Of a stretch of 64,000 nt of DNA, positions 1 through 12,300 are shown one piece after another. Within the stretch, counting starts at the first letter, position 1. Each line of letters starts with the position of its first letter. The stretch comes from Balanoglossus misakiensis. Its lineage: Eukaryota > Hemichordata. The notes beneath the pieces are model-generated. The model saw only the letters and a list, made by a program, of their open reading frames with translations, had not been told where the DNA came from and searched no databases. The stretch is from NCBI GenBank assembly GCA_040954595.2, contig CM082583.2, positions 10,664,001 to 10,728,000 of the forward strand, read 5' to 3'. A program made the position numbers and the translations under genes.

Positions 1-2162
1 TTAAACAGGCCAATCCTTTTTAAAGACCGTAAAAAGCTTGCACTAAGCATTGTCATGAGATGTTTGCTATCTGCAACTCCACATCTTTTTGTAGAAATTT
101 CAAGAGCTGGATGCCATTTATAGCCATGCACATGTGCTTTTATAGCTTCTTATCTGATATTGATAATAATAGTAATCGTCCCAGTTTTATAAGTAACAAT
201 AATTGTTGAGCAATTCTTAAAAGATGCAGTGACAGTCCTTTTGGCGTCCAAAAGCGGTTGGGAAATAGAAACTACATGTACACAGAGTCGTCTGAATTCC
301 CAAAAGTCAAACCAGGACCGCTGTAAAGTGAGCTGGGACGTAGAGTCGTATCCGAAACGCTCTCTTGAAAATCGCTTAAACAAACGGTGGTCACAGCTGC
401 AAGACGTGAAAAAAACTGAATGCACGCAACAACTAGACCATGACCAATGGCGAGATTTTCCGATGTTCCTGCGCCACCTGACAAGTCAATCGAAATTTCT
501 CGCCAAATACTGGACTGGGGACGGTGCATGACGTTATATCGTCTACAATATATGTTATTTGAGGAATTTACCCGCTAACTATGGTCCCCATGGTCCCAAG
601 GTTTTGATGCTTTTTGAGCATCTCTTCCAAGCGTCCCGATGTTCGCCTCCTGCTGAGTTGGCCGCACCTGATATGATAAAATCGGCGACATTTTCGAGTG
701 GCTCACTTGCACGAGTGATTTTCTTGGGTGGGGTGGAAACCACATTTCGTATTATAGTGGCGACCGACCGACAATTGGCGGCTTTCTTTGGCCAAAAGGT
801 CCCCGGGGATCACTTGCAAATGTTGGTAAAACTCGGGGTTCGTCGGTCGGTCGGACTACGAGATAAACACTTGAAGAATAGCATCGCGTAAGAATTAGCA
901 ACACAACAAGGCATGCTTGGACCTTTACCCAGGGTTTCAAAGAAAGTTTCATTGGCAGATCTCATTGATAGAAATCGGAGATTTATTGAACTAAACTCTT
1001 ATTTTACAGTAAATTGCTCGTTCGGTGTGTTCGCAGATTTGTCTATTTTATTATTTATAGAAATTATTTCCAGTGTAACGAACATAAATACCACGTATAT
1101 TATTGAAAATATTATTATATTATGCATATGCCTACTTATATTGAAGTAACTATAGCAACGAAAACATGGGTGTTGCTAATGTAGCCGTCGCACATACGTA
1201 TTTATCACTTTTCAGATTTCTTTCTGCAAGGATGTTACCCTTTATGGAATCAAATCAAGCCTTTGCAAGTCAGGATAATGCGTGTTTTTTGTTCTAAAAT
1301 TGGGGATGAAGACAGAGAGGTGCATTCCTAGTTACCAAGTAAAGAAACCCGACGTCGACATCGGTTGTCGTGGTGCTTGACAGGGACCACCCAATAACAA
1401 TGATTAAAGAGTCCACCGTTCACCCCTTATGAACCAGTTTGAACGGGAAAGTTTGGTGTTCGACGTTTATAGGGGTGTATAGAGGTTGTGTACAGGAGAT
1501 TGCATGTTTGAGTATATAGGTCCAGTGCATTGTGTGTGTGTGCTGTTCTGGCTTTCATTTCGCATATTATGCTTTATTCATATCTTTATTCAAACAAACG
1601 TACATTTGAACTATTTAGCTGTGTTGGTATGTATTCGTAAACAAACAAACAAACTTTTTGAGGGTGGAGCAATTTCCAAGAAGTCTTATACCAGTACACT
1701 CAGAACAGAAAAATAACACCAGGCCTAATGGGCAAGAAAACGTCGGTTGTCATGGTTGTAATTACTGTACCATGATGATTTATATTCGTCATATTTTATC
1801 GGTCACAATTCCTTGGGCGAGTGGAGATAAATAATCACAAAGTAACGCTGATCTTGGGTGGTTACCACTCCTGTTTTTTTTCTCTTCTTTTTTTTTGGGG
1901 GGGGGGCCTCAAGATAATTCATAAATCATAATGTCCTGTGGTTGATTCAAAATTCTAGGCGAACTCAGGCATCGCAACTTGATTGAATTTTAAGTGGTTG
2001 CAATCGCCCAGAAATATTACTCAAAATATAGGCCAACCTAACGTTTTAAAAATCCAAATGTAGAATTACTAGAAAATCAATCAACACCGTTCTTGTGCAT
2101 TTCTGGTTATGTATTTCTCGCGTGAGAATCAGAGAAATCGAACTTGACAGACAGGCCGACAG

Positions 2163-2172
2163 CTAAAAATAG
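2163..2172 (+). promoter_or_regulatory. Perfect MEF2-binding consensus
   Basis: CTAAAAATAG matches YTA(A/T)4TAR exactly and is the highest-affinity MEF2 core known from the family. It lies about 1.6 kb before the candidate first-exon donor. Function is inferred. Confidence 0.4.
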
Positions 2173-3231
2173 ACCGCAAATGCTATTTATATCTCACAGT
2201 ACACGCCCACCTCTTTATAGCTTAAAATGAGAGCCATGACACCCCGAGTGTATTACAACACAGACATCTTTTGCGGCTCAGAATACACTGGTAATAGCAA
2301 CAGAACAGAGTGGCATTTATTGTATTTTTGCTGCTAACTGTTTGTTTTGATCGACAGGAAACAAGTGTATCTGTAAATATTGTCTATTTGGGTAATTTAT
2401 TTTCCGAAATCTAAGAGTTGTAGCTTGTTCTACTGTGACACTATAATCAACTGGATGAACACGATGATTTCTTCAAGGAAAGGCTGGATTCACGTTTCAT
2501 ATAGCTGAACAAAGTCATAATAAGATATTTTATGGCCGTGTCCATATAAAATATGTGTTCATATTGACTTACTTTTGCAGAAAAGGGGAGATCGATATCG
2601 AGTACTTCGACAGGTGGAACAAACGAGATCAACGGAAGTTCCCTTATTTACATAAATCCAAATATGGAAACACAGTTAAACAATTCCGTGACGTCATGGA
2701 CAAATGAAGATATGACGATATCTGCAGTACAATGATAAGAATTTCTCTTTGATCAGAGATATATATGTCATCTACTCGCGTATCCTTTAGTTGTCATTGT
2801 GTATGTTAACCAGCCCTTATTTCAAAAACTTATTAGGACCACATTTCTGGGTTCAAAGTTAAATTTCTGTGTGAATTTGGGATAATAAAGCGACCTGCGC
2901 ATAACACTCGTATTGAATTCTTATTACCACAGTATAATGACGTCACTGGCACCGGGGCAACCTCCTATATTTGCATATAACCATCCGCTGTCAGTGCTTT
3001 GACTTAATATAGGACATGCCATAAACCAAATATAAACATAATTAATCTATTTAAAATTTTGTAATATACTACACAGTATTTTAAGTGTCCTCTTCTTTAG
3101 AGTCAGGTAAATTAATAGGGATTTCAAAACATAAACGACCGTTTTGTGGGACAGCGGAACAATCTTTTCAGAGGTTTCCCTGCACGCAGTCAGGATTCTG
3201 GACATACCAAGGCTCAGGTCGGTGTTCCTGC

Positions 3232-3241
3232 CTAAAAATAG
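3232..3241 (+). promoter_or_regulatory. Second perfect MEF2-binding consensus
   Basis: CTAAAAATAG again, in TGCCTAAAAATAGAAC, 1.07 kb from the first and 0.57 kb before the candidate donor. By eye these are the only two copies of this exact decamer in the window. Confidence 0.4.
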
Positions 3242-3399
3242 AACAGTGTCTACACCGTTTCTCATCTCAGCTGATCTGATCCCATTTTACTGGTCAGTAA
3301 AAATAGAAACTATAGTGTCTGTGTTCTACTCTTTGCACTGAATCAATTCCCGTACATGGATGGAATTTTTAATGATTTTGTGTATTGGTGTTACCGTTG

Positions 3400-3804
3400 A
3401 CTTTGGCGTGTGGTCACTCGTGCTGTTTTGTTGATGTTCGTCTGTTTGGAAGTGTTTGACTAGAAAAGAACGATAGTATCAACGCAAGTCAGAACGTTTA
3501 CTTAAGTCTTCACTGTTGACAAATTTTGCAGCGTTTTCCAGCCACCGTCAACTTTTCAGAGTGTGCTGTGATTTGTGGGGTTATGTTTACAATGCTCACT
3601 TTGCGTATGTCTTACTGAACAAGACACACGGCGGTGTTTGCGTGGTCATTCTGAACTGATATTCAAAACATACTTCCGCTATTCACCAGAGCCACCATCA
3701 AGATCGTGTGTTACGTTCTTTTTCCTGGTTGACACTCAACAAGAAGCGTGCCAGTTTGAAGCTTTACTGTCAGAAATCATAACACAGCGATCAAGGATTC
3801 ATTG
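3400..3804 (+). other. Candidate non-coding first exon of Mef2 (3' border at a GTAAGT donor)
   Basis: The sequence before 3805 ends ATTG|GTAAGTCATC, a near-perfect donor, in a stretch with more CpG than its surroundings. It lies downstream of two perfect MEF2 sites. A long 5'UTR intron is common in MEF2 genes, so this may be an upstream leader exon spliced to 45919 over about 42 kb. The 5' end given is arbitrary. Other donor-like candidates are CTACAG|GTAAGG (exon end 31992) and ACCAG|GTAGGA (exon end 32774). No transcript evidence is available. Confidence 0.25.
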
Positions 3805-4622
3805 GTAAGTCATCTCTTGTTCTTTTGAACGAGAACGTAAACACGTGTGTGAAATAGACATCTACGTTGTTGTTGTTTTCATCGCGATGATGTACATTTC
3901 AAAATGCGTAAATGTAGCCAATATTTTGCAACATGTCTGATATTAACAGCGAGTGCCTCTCGTGAGAGACGAAGTCTGCTGCTAGGCTGTAACTACAGAC
4001 GTCATCACAGTTACTTAGCTCCAGATATGCGGCCGAGTAATGAGGCTATTTGAGCGTCTGCAGAACTGCCCGCGAGAAACCGTTGTTATTTTGTCAGTTT
4101 TTGATGGGTTTCCATAACAAATCAGGAAGAAACCGAAAGGAACTAGGGCAGTTATGGTCGAAACTTCATAAATACGTGTGTGGGTGATCAGGACTGAGTC
4201 ATCGTATAAAATTATTTGGGGATTTCCCTGTATTTACATGTGTCGCAACACCCTAAGCGGCCTTGCAGTTGGAAGAGTAATATGTGCGACAAAGTTTTGA
4301 GCATTTTTTCCACTAAAAATCAGTCATTTGTCAGTACTAGATGATACTTTCTGTTTCCGTGAGCACACATAGCCGGTGTGCGATTCTGATGACGACAGAG
4401 TGCCCCACTTTTTTAGTGACCGTACCAGCTTGATTTTATAATTTTTGTCTGCTGGGCGAACTTCCTTTGAAGGATGTGTGTAGCTTTTGAGTCAAAATAA
4501 GTTGCTGGAAAACGGGGAAAACAGAAAAACGTGATGGTGCCAACTTACAAAAATGGCGAGCAGGGAGCTACCCGTCCTCTCTCGCTGGATGCTAAAAGTC
4601 GAATGGCTAAAGTTGAGTTTCA

Positions 4623-4718
4623 GACAATGTCCAAGCTCATTAACACTTGCAAGAAAATTTGCATATTAAGGACAATGTCCAAGCTCATTAACACTTGCAA
4701 GAAAATTTGCATATTAAG
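4623..4718 (+). repeat. Perfect 48-bp tandem duplication, two copies
   Basis: Unit GACAATGTCCAAGCTCATTA... ending TTTGCATATTAAG occurs at 4623-4670 and 4671-4718 with no mismatch seen, so it is recent or maintained. Each copy contains the POU octamer ATTTGCAT (4657-4664 and 4705-4712). It lies just downstream of the candidate first exon. Confidence 0.95.
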
Positions 4719-5446
4719 GTGTTGGAATTGAAATATGGCCCACACAAGCCTGGTTTTTTCCTAAGGGTGAAGACAATATAAATGAATTTGAATACAAATA
4801 ACAAGCAGTAAATCTGATGGAGGGGACACGTTTTCTACTGTATTTTTGTCAGGGAATAATTAGATAATGATCAACACAAGGGGTGTTATGGTTTTCAGAA
4901 AACATGTTGCCATCGACCCATAAATTTTGTTGACATGAAGTCAACTGAGACTTGTAGGTTGTAATCACCCTAATTTGTTCAAACATGGATTTTGAAACAG
5001 AAATAAAATTGGTTTGTCCGTTAATTAAAAATCAATGAGCTGGTTATAAACACAGAAATTAATTGACACATGAAATGGTTTTGGTTGTTGCCTGATCTAT
5101 TCAGAGGTGATGTCAAAAGTTCAATGTCGTATTGACCTTTTAAAAAACTTTATTCTTTTGGTTTACCAAGAATCAAATCAGCATGCATTTCATTTGTGAG
5201 GCCTCCAGTGTGTTCAGTACCTGTGTACGAGCCAATTTTGTTTTTTAGAGACGACTGAAGACAATTTTCTGACATTGAACTTTTGATATCACTCAAAAGG
5301 ATCTTATTATGAAAATTCTGTTTTGATGGGCTATTCACGTTATTCTGCTAACTGAAACATGGCAATGACCTGTTTTTGCAGTGTATTCACAACCCCTATG
5401 TGAACAAATCACATGAAGGTTTTGGAAAAAAAATTGTACTATAGAC

Positions 5447-5619
5447 ATACTGTAAAACGGGAATTTTTCGTGAACGATAAATTTTTGTGAAATTTGCAAG
5501 AGCCCCCCAAAAATGTGAAATCGGAGATATCGTTGCAGTGAAATATGAGAATGCGAAAATTACTCATCACGTAACAGTTGCCTCTTTTGATATCGCGAAA
5601 ATTTCCCGTTTTACAGTAT
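5447..5619. mobile_element. MITE-like element with ATACTGTAAAACGGGAA termini
   Basis: About 173 bp bounded by inverted ends: ATACTGTAAAACGGGAATTT on the left and AAATTTCCCGTTTTACAGTAT on the right. The inner parts are also palindromic (TTTTCGTGAACG / TATCGCGAAAA). It has no coding capacity. The size and terminal palindrome fit a non-autonomous DNA transposon. The target duplication is unclear (possibly AT/TA). Confidence 0.75.
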
Positions 5620-6060
5620 TTTCATGTTATACACATGCATGTGGTGCGGGTTGAGTTGTTACCACTGGTCATTGAGCATGTTTCAGTGATCTGAATAATA
5701 TTCATTTTGTGTACAGTGTAGCTCATAAAAAATATAATGTAGCCAAAATAATGTCAAAAATTAATGACTTGTATCCCTTTAAAACTGAAATAATTCCTTT
5801 CCTAATCAGGAAATGTTATTAAATGACTCATAGATGTACTTCACCTCTCAAGACTTTCTCTTAGTCTGCATGGTTGGTGTACATGCAAACCCAGATTGCA
5901 TGGTCAGTTAGTCCCACACCCATGTAGGGGAAAGTGGGCAGGAAGTATAGCAACCATGTGAAAGTGAGATAAAAAGATTGTAACCCTGTGTGGGTGGTTT
6001 TGACTGTTGGTCATGAGTAGAAAATGTAACCTCAAATATATTACCGGTTCTCGGAAAGTA

Positions 6061-6238
6061 CAGTAAAACCTGTCTAAACCGAACACCGAAGGGACTGAAA
6101 ATATTGTTCGGTTTGCATAGGCGTCTGGTTTATAGAGGTTCCTGTAACATGTGGTTTTATGTGAAGGGGGCTTGAAAGGGTGTTCGGTATAGAAAGGTTT
6201 CCAGAATAGACAGGGTTCAGTTTAGACAGGTTTTATTG
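6061..6238. mobile_element. MITE, Tc1/pogo(Tigger)-like, with TA target duplication
   Basis: 178 bp starting CAGTAAAACCTGTCTAAAC and ending GTTTAGACAGGTTTTATTG, flanked by TA on both sides (6059-6060, 6239-6240). The CAGTAAAACCT start and TA duplication are typical of pogo/Tigger transposons. The interior has sub-palindromes (GTTCGGTTT, GGTGTTCGGTAT) and no ORF, so it would depend on a transposase elsewhere. Confidence 0.8.
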
Positions 6239-6592
6239 TACATGTATATCACTGGAGGTTTTTGGCTGTAAGGGAAGAAAAGGTCAGGGGTAATATTTTG
6301 AGAGAGGGACATCTTTCCCAGAGTGTAAGGTACATGGTCCTTTGGGGATACACACATTACATGATGTCAGTTTCAATAAATTTTGGAGCGGTTGATTTGT
6401 GGTTTTGTGAACTTTATTACAAGTTTTGCTGTGGTTAAGATACTAGCATAGTGTGAGAGTCCTGTTTCATTCAGCTGTTCAGTTTGACACATGATATACC
6501 ATGTTTACATGGGGTTTTTACACTCGTCAAACACATTGTTCAGATGATTTTGTATAAATCGCCGCTATGCATGAACTCATGTAAGTTTATCT

Positions 6593-6700
6593 CAGTTCAA
6601 GTGTGGTGTATTTTCCATATGAAGTTCACTTCAGTTCAAGTGTGATGTTTTTCCATATCACAGTTCATGTTAGTTCAAGTGTGGTGTTTTTCCCATATGA
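6593..6700 (+). repeat. Tandem repeat, about 39 bp, roughly three copies
   Basis: Copies start at 6593, 6632 and 6671 with (C/T)AGTTCAAGTGTGRTGT, followed by a T-rich stretch and CCATATGA. They differ by a few substitutions and 1-2 bp indels. No function is evident. Confidence 0.85.
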
Positions 6701-9302
6701 ATTTTGTTTGTCTTGGTCTGATATTGGTCCAATTAATGTATATGTGTATATTTTGCGTCTGCAGCTGTAATTTGTCATATGTGAAAATTTGACATCAACC
6801 ATACGTTACAACGAGCTCCTTCTGTTATCACTCATGTACATGACCAGTATGGGCGCTTTCAACAATAAAATGATGATAAAATTACAAACAGTCATATTTT
6901 CCATATGTATTAAAGTCCTATCTTTACAGAATGACTTTTTCGTTTTCATGTTATGGTAATAATGGAGTGTACCGTTACCTATATATCTGGGTTACCACTG
7001 CGTCAAACAGTACAAGTTCCCTTACTTCATTTCAGTATCTTATTCTGAAATGTACTGGTATTACTAGTGAGGTCATCATGTCTTCACGTTGATTGCTGTG
7101 AAATGAACACCTGTGGTCAGTGTAATGTGTCCTTAATGACCTTAGGACACCATGACATTTGCTGGTCAGGATACAACCACATTGTACAGATTAAGTGACC
7201 TTAAATGAGCTTATTTCCTCTATAGCAGGTGGGGAATACAAAAATCTTCTCAGAAGAACCAGAATGTTGTCGGTTCATTTGAATAACTAAGTCTGTACGT
7301 GAGACAATATCTTGTAGCCTGTCCTTTGTAACCTCTAGATAGAGCACATGGTCCATTTTGGTGAAGTTTATGATGATATGAGAAAGCAATATGTATTTTT
7401 TGGAACTTGAAATCTCATTGAACCAGAATCATACAATGTACATGTACTTGGACCATTTTTCAAGGTTTCTTCGACTAGCAAGACAGAATACGTGCGAAAT
7501 AGAACTTCTAAAACCACTATTTTATTTAATCAGCTGTTGTTAGTGACAACTACGAGAGGACCTGACTGTTACCAAGTAAAATATAGTGTTGGTCAACTAT
7601 TAATCAGAACATTAGTCTTACTGATCTTGTATACAGCCTGTTGTACCCAGGGTGAGCTAAGCTAAGGGTTAGTGCCTGTTGTGTCAGACTGTGACGTCTT
7701 TAAAAGCTAACGTATGTCACCCAAATTATACTGTTTAGTCTGAGTGTAAAGTACTGTCACTCTAAAATGATAGTGACCACAATCAGTTTGTTTATCTACA
7801 AATAATTGGTGTACTTTCCTCGGCACAGCTCAACTTTGTGAGGAAATTTTCCAATATGGTTTGGAATGTAACTGGGGCTGGCGTAAAGGTTTTTAAAAAA
7901 ATGTCTTGGGTAATATCTGCCTAACATTTGTAATATGTTTCCATGTCATTTACTTAGCATAAATGTTAAATGCAATATTGGATGTAAAAAAGCAAAAATA
8001 GGAGTCTTCCCGTCTGCGGAAGCAGGATAGTAAAACACACCAATTATTTCACAATTAGCAATTACACATGTTCTGACCTGTGATTTATGTTGAGCAGGTC
8101 TGTCCCTGCCTCTGTGACAGTTTGTTGATAATTCATAGATCAACACGATTTAATCTCAAATTGTTTCTTAACTGGTGCAGTTGGCATGTGCATATCATTA
8201 CCAGTCTATTTGAACTGTTTAAAAGGGCCACTGATTGTTTTGGGCGACTCTGTACAAGAAATTGTCAAATGAGAATGTCAAAGGCAAAACTTCCGCACAT
8301 AAAACCATGAAACGACTGAATGGTGGTGTAATTGTAATTTGTCATCATTCAGACTCTGTGAATTGTCAGGATCTTGTGACGATGTTTACGACAGGTCACG
8401 GGTGAAGTAGACCAACCAGTGGAGAAAACCTGCAGTGATGAACTTAAGATTATTACAATAAGTTGATGACTGAAAATAGCCTGTATATGCTGATTTTAGG
8501 ACACTGGCAGAGATCCAAGTTTCCAAGGGTCATGTGCTGTATGTAGACAGATAGACCTATTTTTATGCAGCTTGTCACCACACCCTGTCCCTCTCCCGGA
8601 AAGTTATGAGCAGAGTTTAAGGGCAGTCGAAATAAAAATAAAGATCTGGACAGTTTTCCAAGAGCAGTGTCAGTGTGTGGCTTTATCTTACAAATGTTTA
8701 TGAAATATGATCTTTTCTGTTGGTGACACGCGACTTTGAGACCGCATCCCAGTGCATGTGGCTTTTAGGAGAAGACCAGATGTGTCTGCTTTAGTTTCAT
8801 TTAAAGGGATTAACATGTGTTTCTCATGACTGGTCCAATCAGATTTCGTTTCTTAGACTCGGCAAACTGGTCAACCAATCAGATTGTGAGGTTCATTTAG
8901 GTGGCCTATTCAAAGTCCCCTGTGCATTTAGTACTTATTTTATATGGCTGTAAGAAAGAAATTAGACTAATAAATTATGAGAACCCTGACTGTGGTTGTG
9001 AATTGCATTCTTTGTGTGTTGATGTGAGGCAGTTACTATCCTGTGGTGCTTAGGGATTGCGTCATTATTGTGTTTAGCAAGCAATAGTTGGATAGGCTTG
9101 TTCTGGTGTCTTTTGATATTACCAGATCTGGATCGTATTGTAAAGTGACTGGTGGACAGTGTTCTTGCTACAGACAGTGCAACTGTAAGTGCTATGTTTG
9201 AACTTTTCTTTTGCTATTTTTAAAGAAATTTATTTGAAGTTAGTGTTCGTCTTCAATGCATAAAGAATGAGGTGTGTCAACACTAACAATTTGTAAATGT
9301 AG

Positions 9303-9395
9303 TAGCTGCAATAATTGTAACAGTGGGTCATTATTTTCACTTTCTGACTGGAGTCGCGGATTTAATCAGACCTGCCGCTCCAATTATTGCAGCTA
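9303..9395. repeat. Inverted repeat, 15-bp perfect arms
   Basis: TAGCTGCAATAATTG (9303-9317) pairs with CAATTATTGCAGCTA (9381-9395) over a 63-bp spacer. The size suggests a decayed or very short MITE. No clear target duplication is seen. Confidence 0.7.
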
Positions 9396-12300
9396 TTTTG
9401 GCAGATGTTAGGAGTTATGGACTTAGATTAGAACACATGGAAATATTCTGTATATTCCTTCTATCTGTGGATGTGGGTATGTAGGTGAAGTCTGTTATTA
9501 TTTGCCATGCCAAGTTTGAACTCTGTATAACCTTCCATCATCGGCACAGATTGGCATCACACCAACACATCCAGAAATAATAAGTGCATTCAAGATTGAA
9601 ATGCTTCATTGAATTCATCACCTATTGAGAAGAACCTCTGTTCTGGAATAAGTGGGCATATCTGTTTGTACAAGTGTTTCTGCAATTGGTTTTGTCAGGG
9701 GTTCCAGGAAGTCGCAGAGTTAGTAAAATACGGTGCAGTCATTGTTTTCACTAAATTGATTGTGTACAAGACCTTTCCTCCTGAAAACAACAGAACGTTT
9801 GACCTCTGTTTGCTCTCAACCTAGTCCAGCATCTGTTCAGTTCCATTTGCCCCTAGACGTACATGTGCCAGCCTACGCCTGTCAGCCAAAGGTACTGTGC
9901 AGTGATAACTCACAGCATCTGAGATAAACCCCCGTGACAAATGACATTTAAACAAAGGTAGGCAAGGGATAAAGTGACCTGTGGCTGCCACTGCGAGATA
10001 GATATTTCATCCCTCTCTTTTTAAAAAACGTTTACATGTGCATAGAATATATAATCATGGAGTTCACAAGGTGCCGGGTCTGGTTACTTTCCGGACCACA
10101 GCAGAGGATAAATGCAGCTTTGGGGTGAAATGCCCTACAGGCATATGGTTAGCACAGTGAGGCTGGTTACCATATGGACACACGCACCCATCCCACCTTC
10201 ACCCCACCCATCCACCTCCCAACACATAGTCTATATGTGTATTTGGGCAAGAAATACATATCAGGGTTGCGCTCTATCCAAGGAGTTATACCACCTGATG
10301 TTAAATTAAGTACTACCCAGTGGTGCCCATTATACAATCATGTCACCCTTTTTGGAATTAAAAGTGGGTGTGAATGCAAGTATAAACTTGTAGTTACTAC
10401 ATGTACACATTAACTAAGACTAATACTGATTAAGTTCTATTATTGTTTCAAATATTCATATGCCAGAAAACCCCCAGATTTTCCCTGTCATTCCGTTGTA
10501 CACAAACCACAGCAAGAATTAGATAGATGTTTGAGGTCCGTAAAGGATAGATACCAAAGTAGCAGAAGTTTCAATTTTGTGTTTTTGAGTGTTATGTTCC
10601 ATTGCAGGAACTGACGTCTTAGATTTTATCAAGTTTGTTGCTTTTCAGAGCTGCTGAATAGAGATCGGTGAATGTACTTGTGCAAAGCTTGAGTCTTCAC
10701 CTAGAGATGCAGCAGTAATCTCCCAAGAAGTCCTATCATGGAGAGGCATCTTATCAGTGATACAGTAGAGATTTCGTGTGGTATTTTGTGAAGATGTCCT
10801 GTGACGTCGGTTGTCATGGTTCACTAGGACAGATGTGTTAAAAGAGGATACCAAAATCTGTAGGGAATTGTGTTTTTTTCTCGCCAGGACCTGAATGTCG
10901 GGGAGATATCGTTCTGTTTCTCTCATCTTAATGGTGTCTTTTTCCCCCAGGAGAGTTAAATTCTTTAGGCTTCTATTCACGGGAGATTTCTCAGCACGTT
11001 GCCAGTTTAGAAGAAATTTGGTCATCTTTTGTGCATGAATAATGCATCATTCAAGATGCGCAAGGTTTTTAGGGAATGAAGAAGAAAGTACACACAAGAA
11101 ATGTATGGAATTCAGGTGTATTAATATGATAAATAAGAAAACAAAAATGTAGTGATCCAAGTCAAAACAGTAAAAAAATCAAAATAATCTTGTTAACCAA
11201 TCCCAAATTTCATTTGGATTCCAGATGTCAAACTCAGTATGTTCATTTGAGGGCATATGTTTTTAGGCTACAACTGTCCAAACATCTAAACAATCTTCAA
11301 ACATGGTGGGAAGATGTGGTTGGCTTGTTATCAGAAATTGATCGATTTTGACTTCTTGGTTCGTGCTGTCAGTGGCCACAGTTTATGCGTAACATGTGTA
11401 TGTGGACTTCGGCATTAATTGGCATACCAGCAGATTGAAGTTTATAAAGCTCTCTCTTTCTGGTAATGTTATTCATACAACAGCAGATTGTGGAACGTCT
11501 CTCCACAGGTGAGCTGGCCAATGCTGGTAGAGTGTCCACCGTCAGGTCACCTTATGCACTTTGTTTTTATGCACACTGCGTGTGGGAGAGGGGATATGGA
11601 ACATCCTTCACTCTGTTCCTTTCAATCAGGATATATTGACAAGTGGAAATTGTAGCTGACAGGTTATTCCTGTTCGCTGTAGCCTAGATGAGGACATTCC
11701 TGTTTGATATCAAACAAAATCTGCGTTTGTGTTTGCCTGTGGTTTTTGAAATGCTGGTAACAACATTTCAATGCTACCTGGACGTGTATACATCACAGAG
11801 TTTGATGTATGGATAAAACTTATTTGCACAACATAAGAGGTCCGGTCATCAAATAAATGTCAAGATTTATTTTTAAATACTTGCTTATTGGTTTTTCGGT
11901 AAGTACCTCCAAATATCACTTTGTAGTATTGTATCCTGATTTAAGGACATTAATCAATTACATTGTACGTATAATTCACAACAGCTCAGTCAATGAAGGT
12001 GTCACTGCATTGAATCGTAAACCAACGGTGTCTTTAATAATTATTGTACATGTACTGTCTTTTGACCCAGTGGGGACTATGTCATTGACAAAACTTTCTC
12101 TTATTAAAATCATGACAGTGAACGTGTCATTTCAGCCGAAGCGTCTATTTCCCAACAATTGAACAGCGGGCATATCCTTGGTCACTAAAAATGGCCGTTT
12201 TCTTTTTGGCAGTGTTTATGAAAAGTGAAAAAAAACACAGTTGTGGCAGCGTTTTTGTGTGATGAATGTAAATCATTTACTTCGCATGATCGGAGTAATT

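Larger units (their letters stand above)
1..3399. other. 5' flank, no gene recognised; CpG-rich first 0.9 kb
   Basis: Bases 250-900 have many more CpG dinucleotides than the rest and hold open frames on both strands (229-531 +, 559-891 +) that match no family I know. A 12-bp inverted repeat, CGACCGACCGAC (761-772) with GTCGGTCGGTCG (842-853), sits there. A pyrimidine run followed by ten G lies at 1873-1906. The part from 1.9 to 3.4 kb holds two perfect MEF2 sites and an octamer ATTTGCAT (2969-2976). Confidence 0.5.
3805..9302. other. Non-coding stretch, repeats only
   Basis: Apart from the 48-bp duplication, two MITE-like elements and the 39-bp tandem repeat listed separately, I see only AT-rich sequence and chance-length open frames. 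It may be the first part of a 5'UTR intron of Mef2. Confidence 0.5.

Noticed and set aside
3575-3808. 77-residue frame ending at the candidate leader-exon donor, as a possible coding exon
   Set aside because: No similarity and no in-frame link to the Mef2 coding exon. If transcribed, it is better explained as leader.
10645-11025. 126-residue minus-strand frame
   Set aside because: No motif, no splice context, and chance length for the amount of sequence examined.
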